DNA of 64,000 nt from contig OX393551.1 in NCBI GenBank assembly GCA_947650365.1, positions 59,091,744 to 59,155,743 of the forward strand, written 5' to 3'. Origin of the DNA: Chamaelirium japonicum (taxonomy: Eukaryota; Streptophyta; Magnoliopsida; Liliales; Melanthiaceae). Both the position numbers and the translations under genes were made by a program. Below are positions 46,843-60,126 of the stretch, piece after piece. The notes beneath the pieces were generated by a model. It was not told the origin of the DNA, ran no database searches, and worked only from the letters and a program-made list of their open reading frames with translations. Every line of letters begins with the position of its first letter. Within the stretch, counting starts at the first letter, position 1.

Positions 46843-48168
46843 TCAGACAGCCTGCACCATCATGGATGTTTGCATTTTGTTTTTTAGTCCCACCTCGACT
46901 TTCAGGGGTTTTCGTTTGTTATCGCAGGCCTTTATATAGGCCTGCCCATGGAACATGTAATGGCACTGAATAATGAAATAAAAATTTTGTTTCTCCACTA
47001 TTGTGTTGAGTGACAACAGGGTGATGTGTGTGAAACCCCAATCCCAAACCCTAGGCGTGTGAAACCCTAGGTGGGTACTAGGCGTGTGAAACCCTAGCCC
47101 AACCCTTACCTTATTCCGCCTCCTTGCTCCGCAACCCAGCCACCAGCCCGCCTCCTCCTTTTCCCCGGCCCAGCCAACACCCTCCCCCCCCTTGCCGCCG
47201 CCCCTCTCCCTCCCTCCCTCTCACCTGACCGGCCCGACCCCGGCGCCAACACCCTCCCCCCCTTGCCGGCGCCCCTCTCCCTCCCTCCCTCTCACCCGAC
47301 CGGCCCGACCTCGGTGCCAACACCCTTTCCCCCCCCTTGCCGCCGCCCTTCTCCCTCCTTCCCTCTCACCCGACTGCCAAACCCCCCCCCCCCCCTACCC
47401 GACGCCGGCCCCCACCCGACTGCCCAGCCCCGATCCTACCTCCCTCTCCTCCGCCACCCGAACCCGACCCGATTCCCTCCTCCTTTCTCCCTTCCTGCCT
47501 CTCCTCTGCAGCCCGACCCCCAACCCGACCCAACCCGACCCCTCCTTTCCTCTACAGTTCGCTCCCAACCCGACACTAACCCTCATCCCCAGCTTCGCCC
47601 CGTGCCCGAGTTCGTGTTCCCCGACGCACTTCAGCATGCTTGCATGGCCGCACGACGGGATGGTTGACCCGGACGCTGATCACGGGTTCAATTGAGGGTG
47701 CTGACGGCTGACCCGGACGCTGATCACGGGTTCGATTGAGGATGCTGACGACTCCTGGATATTTGATCATCATTTTCGGAGTCCTTATTCCTGAGGCCAA
47801 GCATGAGCCTCAGTAGGTACGTCTCTTTCTAGTAGGGTATTTCCGGTAATTCTACTAATCGGATCTCCAGTATATTATCTGTGCCGACGGCTGTCCACCA
47901 TCGTGATGTTGTGCGTCCCCACCTGCCTGTTAAGTTCATTAGTATTTGATATTGCGGGACGGACTCGTGCCGTTTAATTTAAGCATTATTTATTGTAATT
48001 CTTAGAACTGAGATCGAATTGCCTGATGCGAGTAGTTTCTGTTAAAACCCATTATTCCCTGCTGATGGTTTGAATAAACTTCCTACCTGAGACTTTTAAT
48101 TCATAGCGAAACATTGCTAGGACAATTAAACTACTGATTTCCTGCCCACCCGCATTTGTTTCGCATCA

Positions 48169-48808
48169 CAACCCCTATAGGGTTATATAGATATCAACAA
48201 ATAAATTAATTATTTGTCTATGTTTTTATCTGAGATTCTCAGGTGCTCGATAGATGATTACAGCGAAGAGCCATAGTTGTGAGTCTTGCAACTCAAGACT
48301 TTGAGCCAATGTAAAAAAATCCAAATAAAATTGCTTGCAAAGACTCCTTGCAAAAAAAACGTTTGCTTGCAGAATGCTGCCTGGGAACTAGTCGGCAGTC
48401 GCTAGTCGGGGACTAGTCGGGTCTAGTCGGGGACTTGTCGGGATTCCGCCCAGCAATGACACGGTCGGAATTAATCGGTCGGCAAAATGCCGCCTGGGGA
48501 CTAGTCGCCGACTAGTCCCGACTTTAATAGCATAGGGTGTATAAAAAAAAAACAATATATTTCAAGATTTTTTTGCAAATACACCAATTATTTTTTACCT
48601 CGCCGGTTACTAGATATTTTTAAAGATGATGAAACTTTTGTGTTACGAAATAAAGGGAGTTATTTCTAAACTCATTATCAGATCATGATGTCTTGAGTAT
48701 TGCAAATAAATATTTTGTGTTTTAGTCTTTTTGGATCATCAGCTGCCATTGATTTCATTGGTAGTTTCGAGAGAACTTCATAAACTCAGAACTTTGCTTT
48801 TTTTCCAG
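48169..48808. other. Remaining hAT half and intron 1 end
   Basis: Contains the right part of the split hAT element to 48535, then AT-rich intron ending in a polypyrimidine tract and the CAG at 48806-48808. Confidence 0.6.
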
Positions 48809-48932
48809 TTGCAAATACTCTTAACAGTGAGACATCTGAGCATTCCATAGTTTATACACGTCAGAGGGTAGAGCGAAGAAAGGATAAGAGGAAGAATGTT
48901 GCAGCCCCAACAGAGAGGATCAGAAATATCAG
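48809..48932 (+). CDS. Sororin-like protein, exon 2
   Basis: Acceptor TTTTTCCAG, donor ATCAG|GTATGTG. It encodes ANTLNSETSEHSIVYTRQRV and a basic stretch ERRKDKRKN followed by TERIRNIR. Phase joins exon 1 (1+2 nt) and exon 3 (2+1 nt). Confidence 0.6.
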
Positions 48933-49336
48933 GTATGTGTGTGGATGCTTGCTTCATAGGTTTTTCCTCTTGATTAGATACATTTTGTAATTTGTAGTGA
49001 CTTTTTTAATGCAGTTAAATGCTATTCTCATCAAAAGTAACCTCTTCTTTTGAACCTTTCAGCACCCATCACCTTAAATCTATAATTATTGGTTTGGCAT
49101 ACTCCAGGATCAAAATATCAATATCTACTGATACATGATTCTAAGAGTAATATTCGTGATATCTAACAATAGTTACCAATGTTTCACTATATTTAGCATT
49201 TCGGTGGATGGAAAAATGAGATATTTTGCGAGATCAAGTACCTTGGGCATTTCTCAGGGAAGATTATATTATAGTTTCCTTGATCTCTCTGATTTTCTTG
49301 ATTAAAATTCCTCTAATGCATTTAGATTACAGGATT

Positions 49337-49442
<106 letters not shown>

Positions 49443-49613
49443 TTTATGAAATTTGTGCCTATTGATTGTAAAATGGAAACAATATTGTTTTTTTTTTATC
49501 ACTTTTACTAAACAATAGTATTTTGACAAATGAAAAGCTTAGAATCATGTACTTATCAGCAAGGAAATAAGTGAGCTCAGAGTCAACTTCAAATGCCCAC
49601 CTAACAACTCAAA

Positions 49614-51250
49614 ATTCCTGTTGAGATGGTCATGCCTCACACGGGTTAATCCCACATCGGTAATGGGAGCGGGTGATGGGCCGTTTATATACCAGCCTTG
49701 AATCTCCCCTTATTAGCCGGTTTTGTGAGGTGGGTATCCAAGGGTCTGAGTTCTTCACATGGCATCAGAGCCAGACCCGCTTCGGGAGCTTCTCCGATTG
49801 TGCCCTTGCCACGCGTGTCCCGCATGAGGGGGGGTATTAAGATGATCATGCCTCACACAGGTTAGTCCACATCGGTAATGGGATCCGGGTTCTTATATAC
49901 CCGCCTTGGACCCCCCTTACAAGCCAGTTTTGTCAGAAGGTGGGTATCCAAAGGTCTGGGTTCTTCACATTGTATCAAAGTCAGACCTGCTTCTGGAGCT
50001 CTTCCCGATTGTGCCCTTGCCATGTGTGTCCCGCATGAGGGGGGTATTGTCATGTTGAGATGGTCATGCCCAAGGTACAAAATATCGAGATATTTCGCGA
50101 AATATCGCGAAATATTTCGGTTTTCTCAAACCTCGGTACGAAATTCTTATTGTGATATCGAACGAAATAGGAATCACGATAATATCGCGATATTTCGCAC
50201 GATATATTTGTCGGAACGAAATATCGCGATATTTCGTGGAATGTTTGAGACATTTCGGGAAACTTCGGAAAATTTGAGAAATTTCGGGATTTTGGCATCG
50301 AAATGTTGGGACTGACTGGTTATAAAAGAGGACTAGGGCTTTCGTTTTCAGCAGCTTATTTACATATAATAACATTTAAAGTAAATGTCGTCTTACTTAA
50401 TTTTTATTTTCTCCATTTACTTTAAGTTATTATATGTAAATAAGCAAATACCCCCCCATTTGATTTCAATAAAAATATCAAAAAAATCAAAAACCAAGTG
50501 AAAAAAAAAGTAGGTTTTCAGTTTTAGTAGGAGAAAACAGTTTTTTCGGTTTTTCATAAAATTTGTATGTTGAGAAAAGTGGTTAAATCAACTCATTTTT
50601 TGCTCAAAAAATTCCACAAGATATAGAACTACAAGTACATCTAGAAAATCATGGTCCGTCAAAGAAAATTTTGAATGTATAAAAACTTTTCTTTATAAAA
50701 ACTCATTTTTTCAGACTTAGTAAAAAAACAGTGTTTTGCATTTCAGCATAATTTTTGCACGATTTCAAACTTGCACAACTTTCTTGTTTTAAGTCCGTTT
50801 TCAAAATCGTTTGAAGCATTATTTTAACAATCAACTAATCTTTATTTTGGAAATATTTTTATCCACAAAAAAGATTAAAAGCTATTTTAAACACATAGAT
50901 CAAAATAGGACCAAACAAGACTACAAAAGACTCAGACTCAAATGTAGAATACATGCTTTGTGATGCTCTACACTTGTAGATTGGGTATAATTATTATCTA
51001 AGTGTTCCAAATTGTGTATATATACTTGGTTTATGACTATGCAGAGATTCACTGAAAAATTCCGTTAAAAAATCAATATTTCCACCATTTCTATAAAATC
51101 ACAATATTTCCACACTGTCGAAATATTTCCACGAAATATTTCCATATCCAGAGGGGTCGAAATATTGACCGAAATGGAAATTTCGAACCTTGGTCATACC
51201 TCACACGGGTTAGTCCCACATTTGTAATGGTCTAGGTTCTTCACAATTCC
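49614..51250 (+). mobile_element. Tandem TRIM with three LTRs, TSD ATTCC, interrupted by a hAT element
   Basis: LTR1 49619-49759 starts TGTTGAGATGGTCATGCC and ends TTCTTCACA; a PBS-like TGGCATCAGAGCC follows. LTR2 49835-49969 and a second PBS-like GTATCAAAGTC follow, then LTR3 from 50053, interrupted at 50071 and resumed at 51193 to 51245. Each short interior ends in CCGCATGAGGGGGG as purine tract. ATTCC occurs at 49614-49618 and 51246-51250. No coding capacity. LTR3 has an internal deletion after the TGTAATGG stretch. Confidence 0.88.
50071..51192. mobile_element. Non-autonomous hAT element, 1122 bp, inside TRIM LTR3
   Basis: Termini CAAGGTACAAAATATCG and inverted CAAGGTTCGAAATTTCC; flanks GTCATGCC (50063) and GTCATACC (51193) form a 7/8 duplication within the TRIM LTR. 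Subterminal repeats ATATTTCGCGAAATATCGCG are dense at the left end. No transposase. Confidence 0.85.
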
Positions 51251-51463
51251 AACACACAATCCATGTACGCATCTGACAACCTAGCCAAGATCATTTGTTT
51301 TCATCTTCCATACTCGACCACCTCCACCCAGATCAAATGATGATTCAAGCTCTGCCTGTAATCCATGCAGAATGTTTTCTTCGTCAGAAACCAATCTATC
51401 AACATTAAATTGTAGTACGAGTAGAGAAACTGACCTTTTCATTAACTCATGGAGACATTCATC

Positions 51464-52129
51464 CTAGGAAGCACGAACACTTCCCCAAGCCTTCTGTACC
51501 CGTGTCGGATACTTGTCGGACACCGACACTCGCCGGACACTCATCGGACACGCATGTGTTGTGTCCCATGTGCTTCCAGGAGCCGGACGCAGTCAGACAC
51601 TCGCTGGACATGCACCGGACACGATGGGTTGTTTGATATAGGGGCAGGTCACAAGCTGCCTTAGAGGATTAGATAGGTTGAAGCCAAAACTGAATCACAG
51701 CCGTTCTTTTGCATGTCATTTGAGTCTGAGTATAATTCACTTGTCAGGCTGGTTGTAATGGACGGTTACGATTCAATTTTAGCTTTAACCTATCTGATCA
51801 TCTAAGTTTTCAAATAGGTTGAATCCAAAACTGAAATACAACGTTCTTTTCCATACCATTTAGGGCTGTATGTGATTCACCAAGGGCTGGGTGTAACTAA
51901 TGGTTGCGATTCAGTATGCATTAAATTTTTATTTTAGTTGTTTTCTATGAGATTTTTTTAGGTTATTGAAATATATATGAATTATGAACACACATAAAAT
52001 ATAAATAAAAAATATTAATTTATTTTGCCATGTCCCTGCCGTACCCGTGTCCTTTTTTAAGATTTGCTGTGTAGGCGTACCCGTGTCGTGTCGTAACCGT
52101 GTCCCCATACCAGTGTCAGTGCTTCTTAG
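51464..52129. mobile_element. Non-autonomous hAT element, 666 bp
   Basis: Perfect 8-bp duplication CATTCATC (51456-51463 and 52130-52137). Termini CTAGGAAGCACGAACACT and inverted CTAAGAAGCACTGACACT agree at 15 of 18. The interior has an imperfect direct duplication of about 140 bp (TAGGTTGAAKCCAAAACTGA at about 51675 and 51815). Confidence 0.88.
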
Positions 52130-52689
52130 CATTCATCCTCCTATGACATGTTTTCTTTATTTTTCCTCATCTTTTCCTTTCTGCCATAGATATAACCTAT
52201 TTTCTAGAAAACAATAAACTATCAAACAAATTTTCTTTGACTGGAATAGTTTGATTCAATCAATCAAAGTGCAACATCATCACGCGAACTCTAGAAATAA
52301 TCAAGAGAATATGGATGAATCTCAGGGATATAAAAAATGAGATAAAGTAGAAGTTTGATTGCATTTGTTGATGATAAGAAAAAAAAATGAAAGATAACTT
52401 GCATAGTTAAAAGGAACAAAATGTGTACAAGATTCAGAAACAGGGAGAGAGGCACATGGGAGCATCATTTTGGTGAGAAGCTTGCTGCTAATGGGTCTAC
52501 TAGACTAGTTGCTTACCATTTGAATGGGTTTGAGTGCAGTGAAACTAAAAAGACCTTTCTTCCCTATCCTTGTTGTATTTAACCATGCTACATGCTTACT
52601 CCCGAAGTCATGCCGGTGGAACTTTATTATTAAATCCACCCTGTCTTCAGTATCCACTTCATGGCTACATGCTTACTCCCGAAGTCCGT

Positions 52690-54190
52690 TTTGGAGAAAT
52701 TAAACTCAATCCAACGTAACTTCTAGTGGGGCTTCTATGATGAGAAGAGACATTTGTTTCTTCGGGCGTGGCACAAATTCCAAAAGCCGAAAGGAGGGTT
52801 GGACATTAGAGACCTGGAACTGGTGAATAAGGCTTTCATTATGAAACTAGGATGGAGATTCTTATTGAATCGGGGGGAGCAATGGGCTACCGTGCTGAAG
52901 AAAAAATATTTGAGGCTTGAATCCTAGTAGGGTATCAAAAACAAGCTTACCATTCTCCTATATGGAAAAGCTTGTTAGATTGTCGGAGCCTCCTTCAAAA
53001 TGGGATGTGTTGGTTAGTGGGGAATGGGGAAATGATTGATGTCATCCAGGACCCTTGGATACAAGGTCTCCTGGGCTTCAAACCTCCTGGGTTCAATCAA
53101 GGACAAGACCGGTTGAAGGTGGCCGAACTCATTAACATTGAAGCTAATTGTTGGAACAAGACAAAATAATTGAGATGGGTTACACTCACGCCTGCATAGG
53201 CATCACTCAAATTCGCTTGGGGGACAGCTTGGTGGAGGATCAACTAGACTAGATCTCTCACACATCTGGCCGCTTCACTGTTAAATCTGCTTACAAGGTT
53301 CTTTACCTCCGGCAACACCAAGCTTTTGAGTCTTCCTGCGTTATCTTTGGAAGGTGGAAACTATTCTAGATGACCAAACAACTTTTTCCTCATATTCAAA
53401 TTTTTTGTGTGACAAGTGATCCATGATGCCCTACTGGTTAGTCATGTTTTAGCTTAGATGCTTCCCCATATAGATCCTCTTTATCTGCTTTGCAATACTG
53501 CTTCTGAAACAGTGACGTATCTATTCGTCAAGTGCGAATTAGCGGTGGTCATTTGGTTTGGATTTCCATATTTGGTGGATGTTCGAAGGCACAAAAGATC
53601 TTTCAATGATTGAATCCCCCATTCTAAGTCTGATAAATCGGTTTTTGATATGTATTATAATGCTGCAATGGTTTTTGGCATATCTGGAAAGACTGTAATT
53701 CCCATATATTCAAGAATATGAAATTGTACCCTATTAAAGTGATAAAACTTACGATGTCATTCATCTCGAGCATGCTCCACCTTCATCAGGGGAGTCATGA
53801 AGTGTAGATACATCAAGAGGGGCCCCCCAGCGAAGATCTCAAAGTTTGGACCAAACCCCCAATTGGATACCTCAAACTTAATGTGGACACGGCGACACGG
53901 CTATCTAATGTGGCTACAGGGATTTCAATGGTGATCATGTCCTAAATGTTAGAAATATCTATCCCTACTGCAACCCTCTTGAAGCAGAGACTCTTGCTGT
54001 TCGTGATGATTACTGAGCTTTTCAGCACCTGCAGTGCAATTTGGCTAATATTGAGGGTGACAATCTTCTAGTTGCCCAACTTCTGTTAAGGAAGAAACAC
54101 CTCGTCCTTGGTGTTTGTGATCAATTATCACAGAATGCATAAGCATCCAAGCCAATTTAAATTTGCTAATTTTTTGTGGATGTGATATCT
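52690..54190 (+). pseudogene. Plant LINE (L1-type) 3' half remnant
   Basis: Broken frames give the C-terminal RT and zf-RVT order of plant LINEs: RHLFLRAWHKFQKPKGGLDI then RDLELVNKAFIMKLGWRFLL, a VGNGEMIDVIQDPWI block at about 53020, a SGRFTVKSAYKVLY block at about 53271, and an RNase H-like PPIGYLKLNVDT at about 53860. Many stops. Confidence 0.8.
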
Positions 54191-54557
54191 ATGTTGAGAT
54201 GATCCTCACAAAAAATCAGTAAATTCTGAAACCCCTAAGCATTTAAAATAATATCATCAAATCAACGGTTGAAATGGACAGATGACACTTCTATTATTTT
54301 GATGCACCTAGAGGTTTTGGAATTTGTTGATTTATGGTGAGGGTGATTATATTGCTATAGATAGCATATCCACCAAAAATCAACAAATTCTGAAATATCT
54401 AGGTCCATCAAAATGTTAGAACCTTTATCAGCCGTATATTTCAACCATTAATTTGATGAGCTTATTTGAAATGCTTAAAGGTTTCAGAACTTTCTGATTT
54501 TTTGTGAGGATGATCATCTTAACATAGATATCACATCCACAAAAAATTAGCAAATTT
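54159..54557. mobile_element. Palindromic MITE, about 399 bp
   Basis: AAATTTGCTAATTTTTTGTG at the left is mirrored by the right end; pairing continues through GATATCTATGTTGAGATGAT and CACAAAAAATCAG to CAACCGTTGA-type sequence, giving arms over 100 bp. Confidence 0.8.
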
Positions 54558-54639
54558 GGAAACCTCTATGTATGTTAATAGAGGAAGCATACAGTGAAGC
54601 CTTCAATGCATGGGCATACAAACTTACCCTTCCCTATAT

Positions 54640-54677
<38 letters not shown>

Positions 54678-54823
54678 GGGCATGCTATAATGCGGCATGC
54701 GGTAAGTGCGGCATCGCACTACAACCGTCTGATGCACCGTTGCGTGCATGCGATGCACACAGCGGGTGCATCAGACGGCTGCGGTGTAGTGCCGCACTTA
54801 CCGCATGCAGCATTATAGCATGC

Positions 54824-54826
<3 letters not shown>
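54678..54826. mobile_element. Palindromic element 1 in (TA)n, 149 bp
   Basis: GGGCATGCTATAATGCGGCA is matched by the inverted right end; arms of about 65 bp with few mismatches meet around a CGTTGCGTGCATGCGATG centre. Confidence 0.88.
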
Positions 54827-56682
<1,856 letters not shown>

Positions 56683-56699
56683 GATAGAGAGAGAGAGAG

Positions 56700-57385
56700 A
56701 GGTCATGTTGAGATTTAAAAACTGCCCTCGAAAAAACTAAAAAATCCCTAATATTTTTCTTAATATTTTTTTGACTCAGGTTGGGGTCGCAGTGGTACTG
56801 TTCGGTCTGTCTCATAAGCCCCGATTCACTTTATATAGTAAGGATGACAATTAAACATTGGGAAACCATTTACATATAAAAGTCCATTCAAAGTTAATCT
56901 GAATGAAAATTTTGTGTTTCAGCTGAAGTAAAGTAATGATCCTGTTAACTTTGGTTCACGGAACTTACACGATTTTAGCTGAAATTTAAACAGTATATCG
57001 GCTATTCATGTTACATCCATCAGCAGTGTCATGCATGCCTGAAAGATGTATGTTTATGTGGTGGGAACCAAGTGGTCAGAAGTTTGTGTTTCTTGGCTAT
57101 TCACCTACATGCATGGTCTAGACTAAAGAAAAGGTTGTGAATGTGAAATATCTGAGTGCATCTTCGAAGGCACTGCAACCTAATGGTCAGGAACTCTCAC
57201 CATTGCTCTAGTTGTATGATTGTCACACTAGAACTCGGTTATATTGTGGCTTTCTGCTGATATCCAATTCGATGTCTCAGCTTGCTGCGTAATGAGACCC
57301 TTCATGCTTTTTCTGTAACATTTGATATCGCTCTCAAATGTAGATGAACTGAATTATTGTCGATTAGTGCAATTTGTTTCCAGAG
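56700..57385. other. End of intron 2, includes a Copia-like fragment
   Basis: At about 57055-57125 a plus-strand reading gives WWEPSGQKFVFLGYSPTCMV, close to the Copia integrase-RT linker (KxxxCVFLGYS). The rest is AT-rich intron ending TTTGTTTCCAGAG. Confidence 0.5.
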
Positions 57386-57530
57386 GTCGATAGCGGCAGA
57401 GGATGAGGATGAGGATGGTCGTGACGCCACACTATCTCAGGGATTCATCGAGACGCAAAGAGCCTACTTTGCTGAAATCGATGCATTCCAACTGGCAGAG
57501 GAGGTGGTCTCGGAGAGCGAATTGGAGTAG
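57386..57530 (+). CDS. Sororin-like protein, exon 3 (C-terminus)
   Basis: The second AG of CCAGAG is taken as acceptor because the first would create a stop after three codons. Encodes an acidic AAEDEDEDGRD stretch, LSQGFIETQRAYFAEIDAFQ and LAEEVVSESELE, stop TAG 57528-57530. The YFAEIDAF..LAEE..SESELE end is the part on which the sororin suggestion rests. Confidence 0.6.
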
Positions 57531-57739
57531 CTGAGGTGGTCTCAACATATACAGGTCGAAGCGATGAAGTAGGTACAGCGTTTTCTTCTTGTATACCTTG
57601 TGAATGATACTCGATGATTCACTAGCCCACTACCATAATGTAAATCCAGCGGCGTTGGCTCACACGAACTGGGACTACAATGTCTGTCAGCGATTAATGG
57701 TCTACAGATTTTTGGTTGCATGATTTTTTTTTTTAGCAG

Positions 57740-58175
57740 CAAACCTTGATATTAACAGGATCTCTAGGAAATTTTGAAGAAGAAACCCAGTGTGTTTCCA
57801 AGATTTGCAAGCTAACCTGCTGTTCGGATGACCTCTCGATAAATATGAGAAATTCGAACTTGATAAAAAAGAGAGAACATGATTGTACCATAGGACAAAT
57901 CCTTCCCATGCACCACAGAACCATCAAAGTTGAGCTTGACTTTTGATTCCGCAGGTGGTTTTCATTTGATCATCTGTGTTTTCTCAAGTAAAATTCCATG
58001 TTGGCCGGGTGGAGGAAATGTCATTCATATATAACTGCCGAGAGATAATGTTGGCAAAGTAAAGTAACTCGTCAAGCAGTAGAAATTGAGGGTTTCTCTT
58101 TTCCTTCAAAATATTTAGCAGCTCTAGATTTCTAAATCTCCCATGCTCTGACCACAAGGGTGAGTGGATCAAGTG
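57740..58175 (-). pseudogene. LINE RNase H-like remnant
   Basis: Minus strand near 57940-57910 reads VKLNFDGS, the start of plant LINE RNase H domains, followed by degenerate frames. The block at 57984-58172 (LLDELLYFANIISRQLYMND) is probably part of the same remnant. Confidence 0.5.
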
Positions 58176-58334
58176 GTTTGTCTCAGATATATATGGTCAT
58201 TGGAATTTAGGGTACCGTGAAGGTCCGAAATACTATGAGGTTGAACCCGTCTTCCATTTGGTGCTGCGCATTAGGACAATTGAAGATTAAGTAATGATAG
58301 GCAGACCCCAGTATATGGTTCCATCAGTAGATCC

Positions 58335-58472
58335 CTATACCTGGGAAACATCCAACGGGCCAACTTCCACATATAGTAAAGGTGGAAAATGCCAAATGTT
58401 TAAAATGCTCTCTTTATCGGTAGTAGCAAACCTCTATACATGGCAAACATCCGGCTGGCCAACTCCCACATC
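58335..58472. repeat. Short direct duplication, about 97-bp spacing
   Basis: CTATACCTGGGAAACATCC and CTATACATGGCAAACATCC each lead into GGCCAACTTCCACAT and GGCCAACTCCCACAT. Confidence 0.65.
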
Positions 58473-58494
58473 CATTAGATTTTTTAAATCATTT

Positions 58495-59180
58495 TTTTTT
58501 GGAGTCGGTTTTTCATCTTAAAAAATATATAACTTTCATTTTACATATCCAAATTTTAAAAAATTAATAATTTTGAAATCTACTCATCGAGCTCTACAAA
58601 ACTAGTTAAATTCAGAGGATAAAAATTAGATACAGGACTAATAAATTTCTAACAAGACTAATAAAAGTTATATATATATCTTTCAGTCATAATTAAGTGA
58701 CATTTACTGACAGTTATAAATAAACCCAAATATATCACTTTCAAAATCAAGACGTCATGTAATCTGACTAAATACCATTTTTGAAACTAAAATGTCACGT
58801 AAAACTATCAGTTATCTAATCAAGAGATACTTTATCGAGTGCAAACTGCCAATAAAGTGAATCATGATTTTATAATTGTCAGATTACATGATATTTGATT
58901 TTGAAAAGTGATATTTAGTCAGTTAAGGTGACAGTTTGGTTTTGAAAAATTACATATTTAGGTTATTTATAAATGTTAATCAATGTTACATAATTTGTTT
59001 AATATCACTTAATTATATGTCAGTCAAGTATCCGATTTTCTCCTCAGAATTTAATGGTCACAATATGTCTAGTTTAGTAGAACTTGATGAGTAGATTTCA
59101 AAAATAACAATTTTTTAAAATTTAGATATGTCGAATGAAAGTTATGTATTTTTTAAGATGAAAAATACACATCGCCAAAA
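58495..59180. mobile_element. Palindromic MITE-like element, about 0.69 kb
   Basis: TTCATCTTAAAAAATATATA (58513) pairs inversely with the right arm at about 59143-59162, and pairing continues through CATTTTACATATCCAAATTT and GAAATCTACTCATC. The centre contains further inverted TGACAT and TTATAAATAACC-type blocks. Confidence 0.65.
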
Positions 59181-59189
59181 ATATCTGAC

Positions 59190-59670
59190 GTTGCCGGTCA
59201 CCACTGCTTTCTGTTGCCACCGGTCACCACAACCTACTGGCGGCAATGGTAGGCGGTGGCCGGCAGCTGGCATCGTAGTTAGTGGTTAGTGGTCAATAGG
59301 GGTGGTGGCCGACGGCAGCGTCTGGCAGGGCGGTGACGGCTGGTCAATGAACGGCGGGGGTGGTGTTTAATGGTTGTGGCCATGGGAGGCGGTGGCGGCG
59401 GTGTCAGGTGGTTGGCGACGAGCGGTGGTGGTGGAAGGGCCCATAGTCCCACCACTCAGAGGGTGACAACTCTCCTTTTCAGCCATGATATTGTCCATCC
59501 AATTTGTTTAAATAGCATTATTATTATTTTTTTTTATATTGTGAAAATAGAAAAGAAGCACTAAAACTCCAAACCCTACATTGATCCCGAGCTTCACGAG
59601 CCAATATTAGATGAGGACTATTTTTTAAGATGAAAAACACACATCGCCAAAAATATCTGACAGTTCATTG
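59190..59670. other. GGTGG-rich block between direct repeats
   Basis: CACATCGCCAAAAATATCTG occurs at about 59168 and again at 59640. The DNA between is rich in GGCGGTGG and CACCGG, and a 64-codon glycine-rich frame at 59370 is composition-driven. Confidence 0.5.
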
Positions 59671-59679
59671 TTTTATATT

Positions 59680-60000
59680 TTTAAAGTGGCGGATAACTCA
59701 TCTAGGCTTGATAAAGGGGTAATATGAACATTTGACGATTGCCACGTCAAAGGACCTGCATTGGGGCTTATAGAATGTGAGACACGAATCATTTTCCGTA
59801 AAGATGACATGATTTTCAACCTTAGTTGCAGCTGCGCAATGCCGACAAGTATTATGGATCGCCATACCTCGATGAACAAGATCTTTAGTAGAAAGACGAT
59901 CAGGTAAAAGTTCTCAAACAAAAGTTTTTGGGAGAGGAGGAAGTTGAAGTTTTCAGAATTTCTTCCGGCTAAAACCATTATGAATGGTAGGAGTATTAGA
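59680..60000 (-). pseudogene. LINE zf-RVT remnant
   Basis: Broken minus-strand frames give PDRLSTKDLVHRGMAIHNTC then RHCAAATKVENHVIF, the zinc-binding region after plant LINE RT. Same strand as the remnant at 57.7-58.2 kb, so the palindromic element between may be an insertion into one LINE. Confidence 0.55.
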
Positions 60001-60126
60001 TCTTTGAGTTAGTATTTTTGGAACTGTAACTTGAGGAAGCATGTGGTCCCCACAACCATTGATTAGTTGCATGAATTTGATAGCACAAAGCTTAACATCC
60101 GACATTTTAAATCATAAATTTATAAA

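Larger units (their letters stand above)
42846..48168 (+). mobile_element. CRM-like Ty3/Gypsy chromovirus, internally deleted, 5323 bp
   Basis: LTRs 42846-44245 and 46770-48168 (1400 and 1399 bp) start TGATGGGG and end CATCA. TSD CAACC stands at 42841-42845 and 48169-48173. PBS TGGTATCAGAGC is at 44250. A chromodomain frame runs into the 3' LTR, as in CRM elements, and TGATG/CATCA ends also fit that clade. The LTRs differ by scattered substitutions, so this copy is older than the LARD. Protease, RT and RNase H are deleted. Confidence 0.88.
42525..48535. mobile_element. hAT-type element (about 0.68 kb) split by the CRM-like insertion
   Basis: Termini CTATGCAGTCAAAGTCGG and inverted CTATGCTATTAAAGTCGG agree at 14 of 18 bases. 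Flanks GGTGTATG (42517) and GGTGTATA (48536) form a 7/8 duplication. Subterminal GACTAGTCGG motifs repeat on both sides (42570-42600, 48390-48520). The retrotransposon at 42846-48168 sits inside, leaving about 683 bp of hAT sequence. Confidence 0.8.

Noticed and set aside
59370-59564. Glycine-rich 64-codon protein
   Set aside because: Composition-driven frame in GGTGG-rich DNA with an AT-rich tail.
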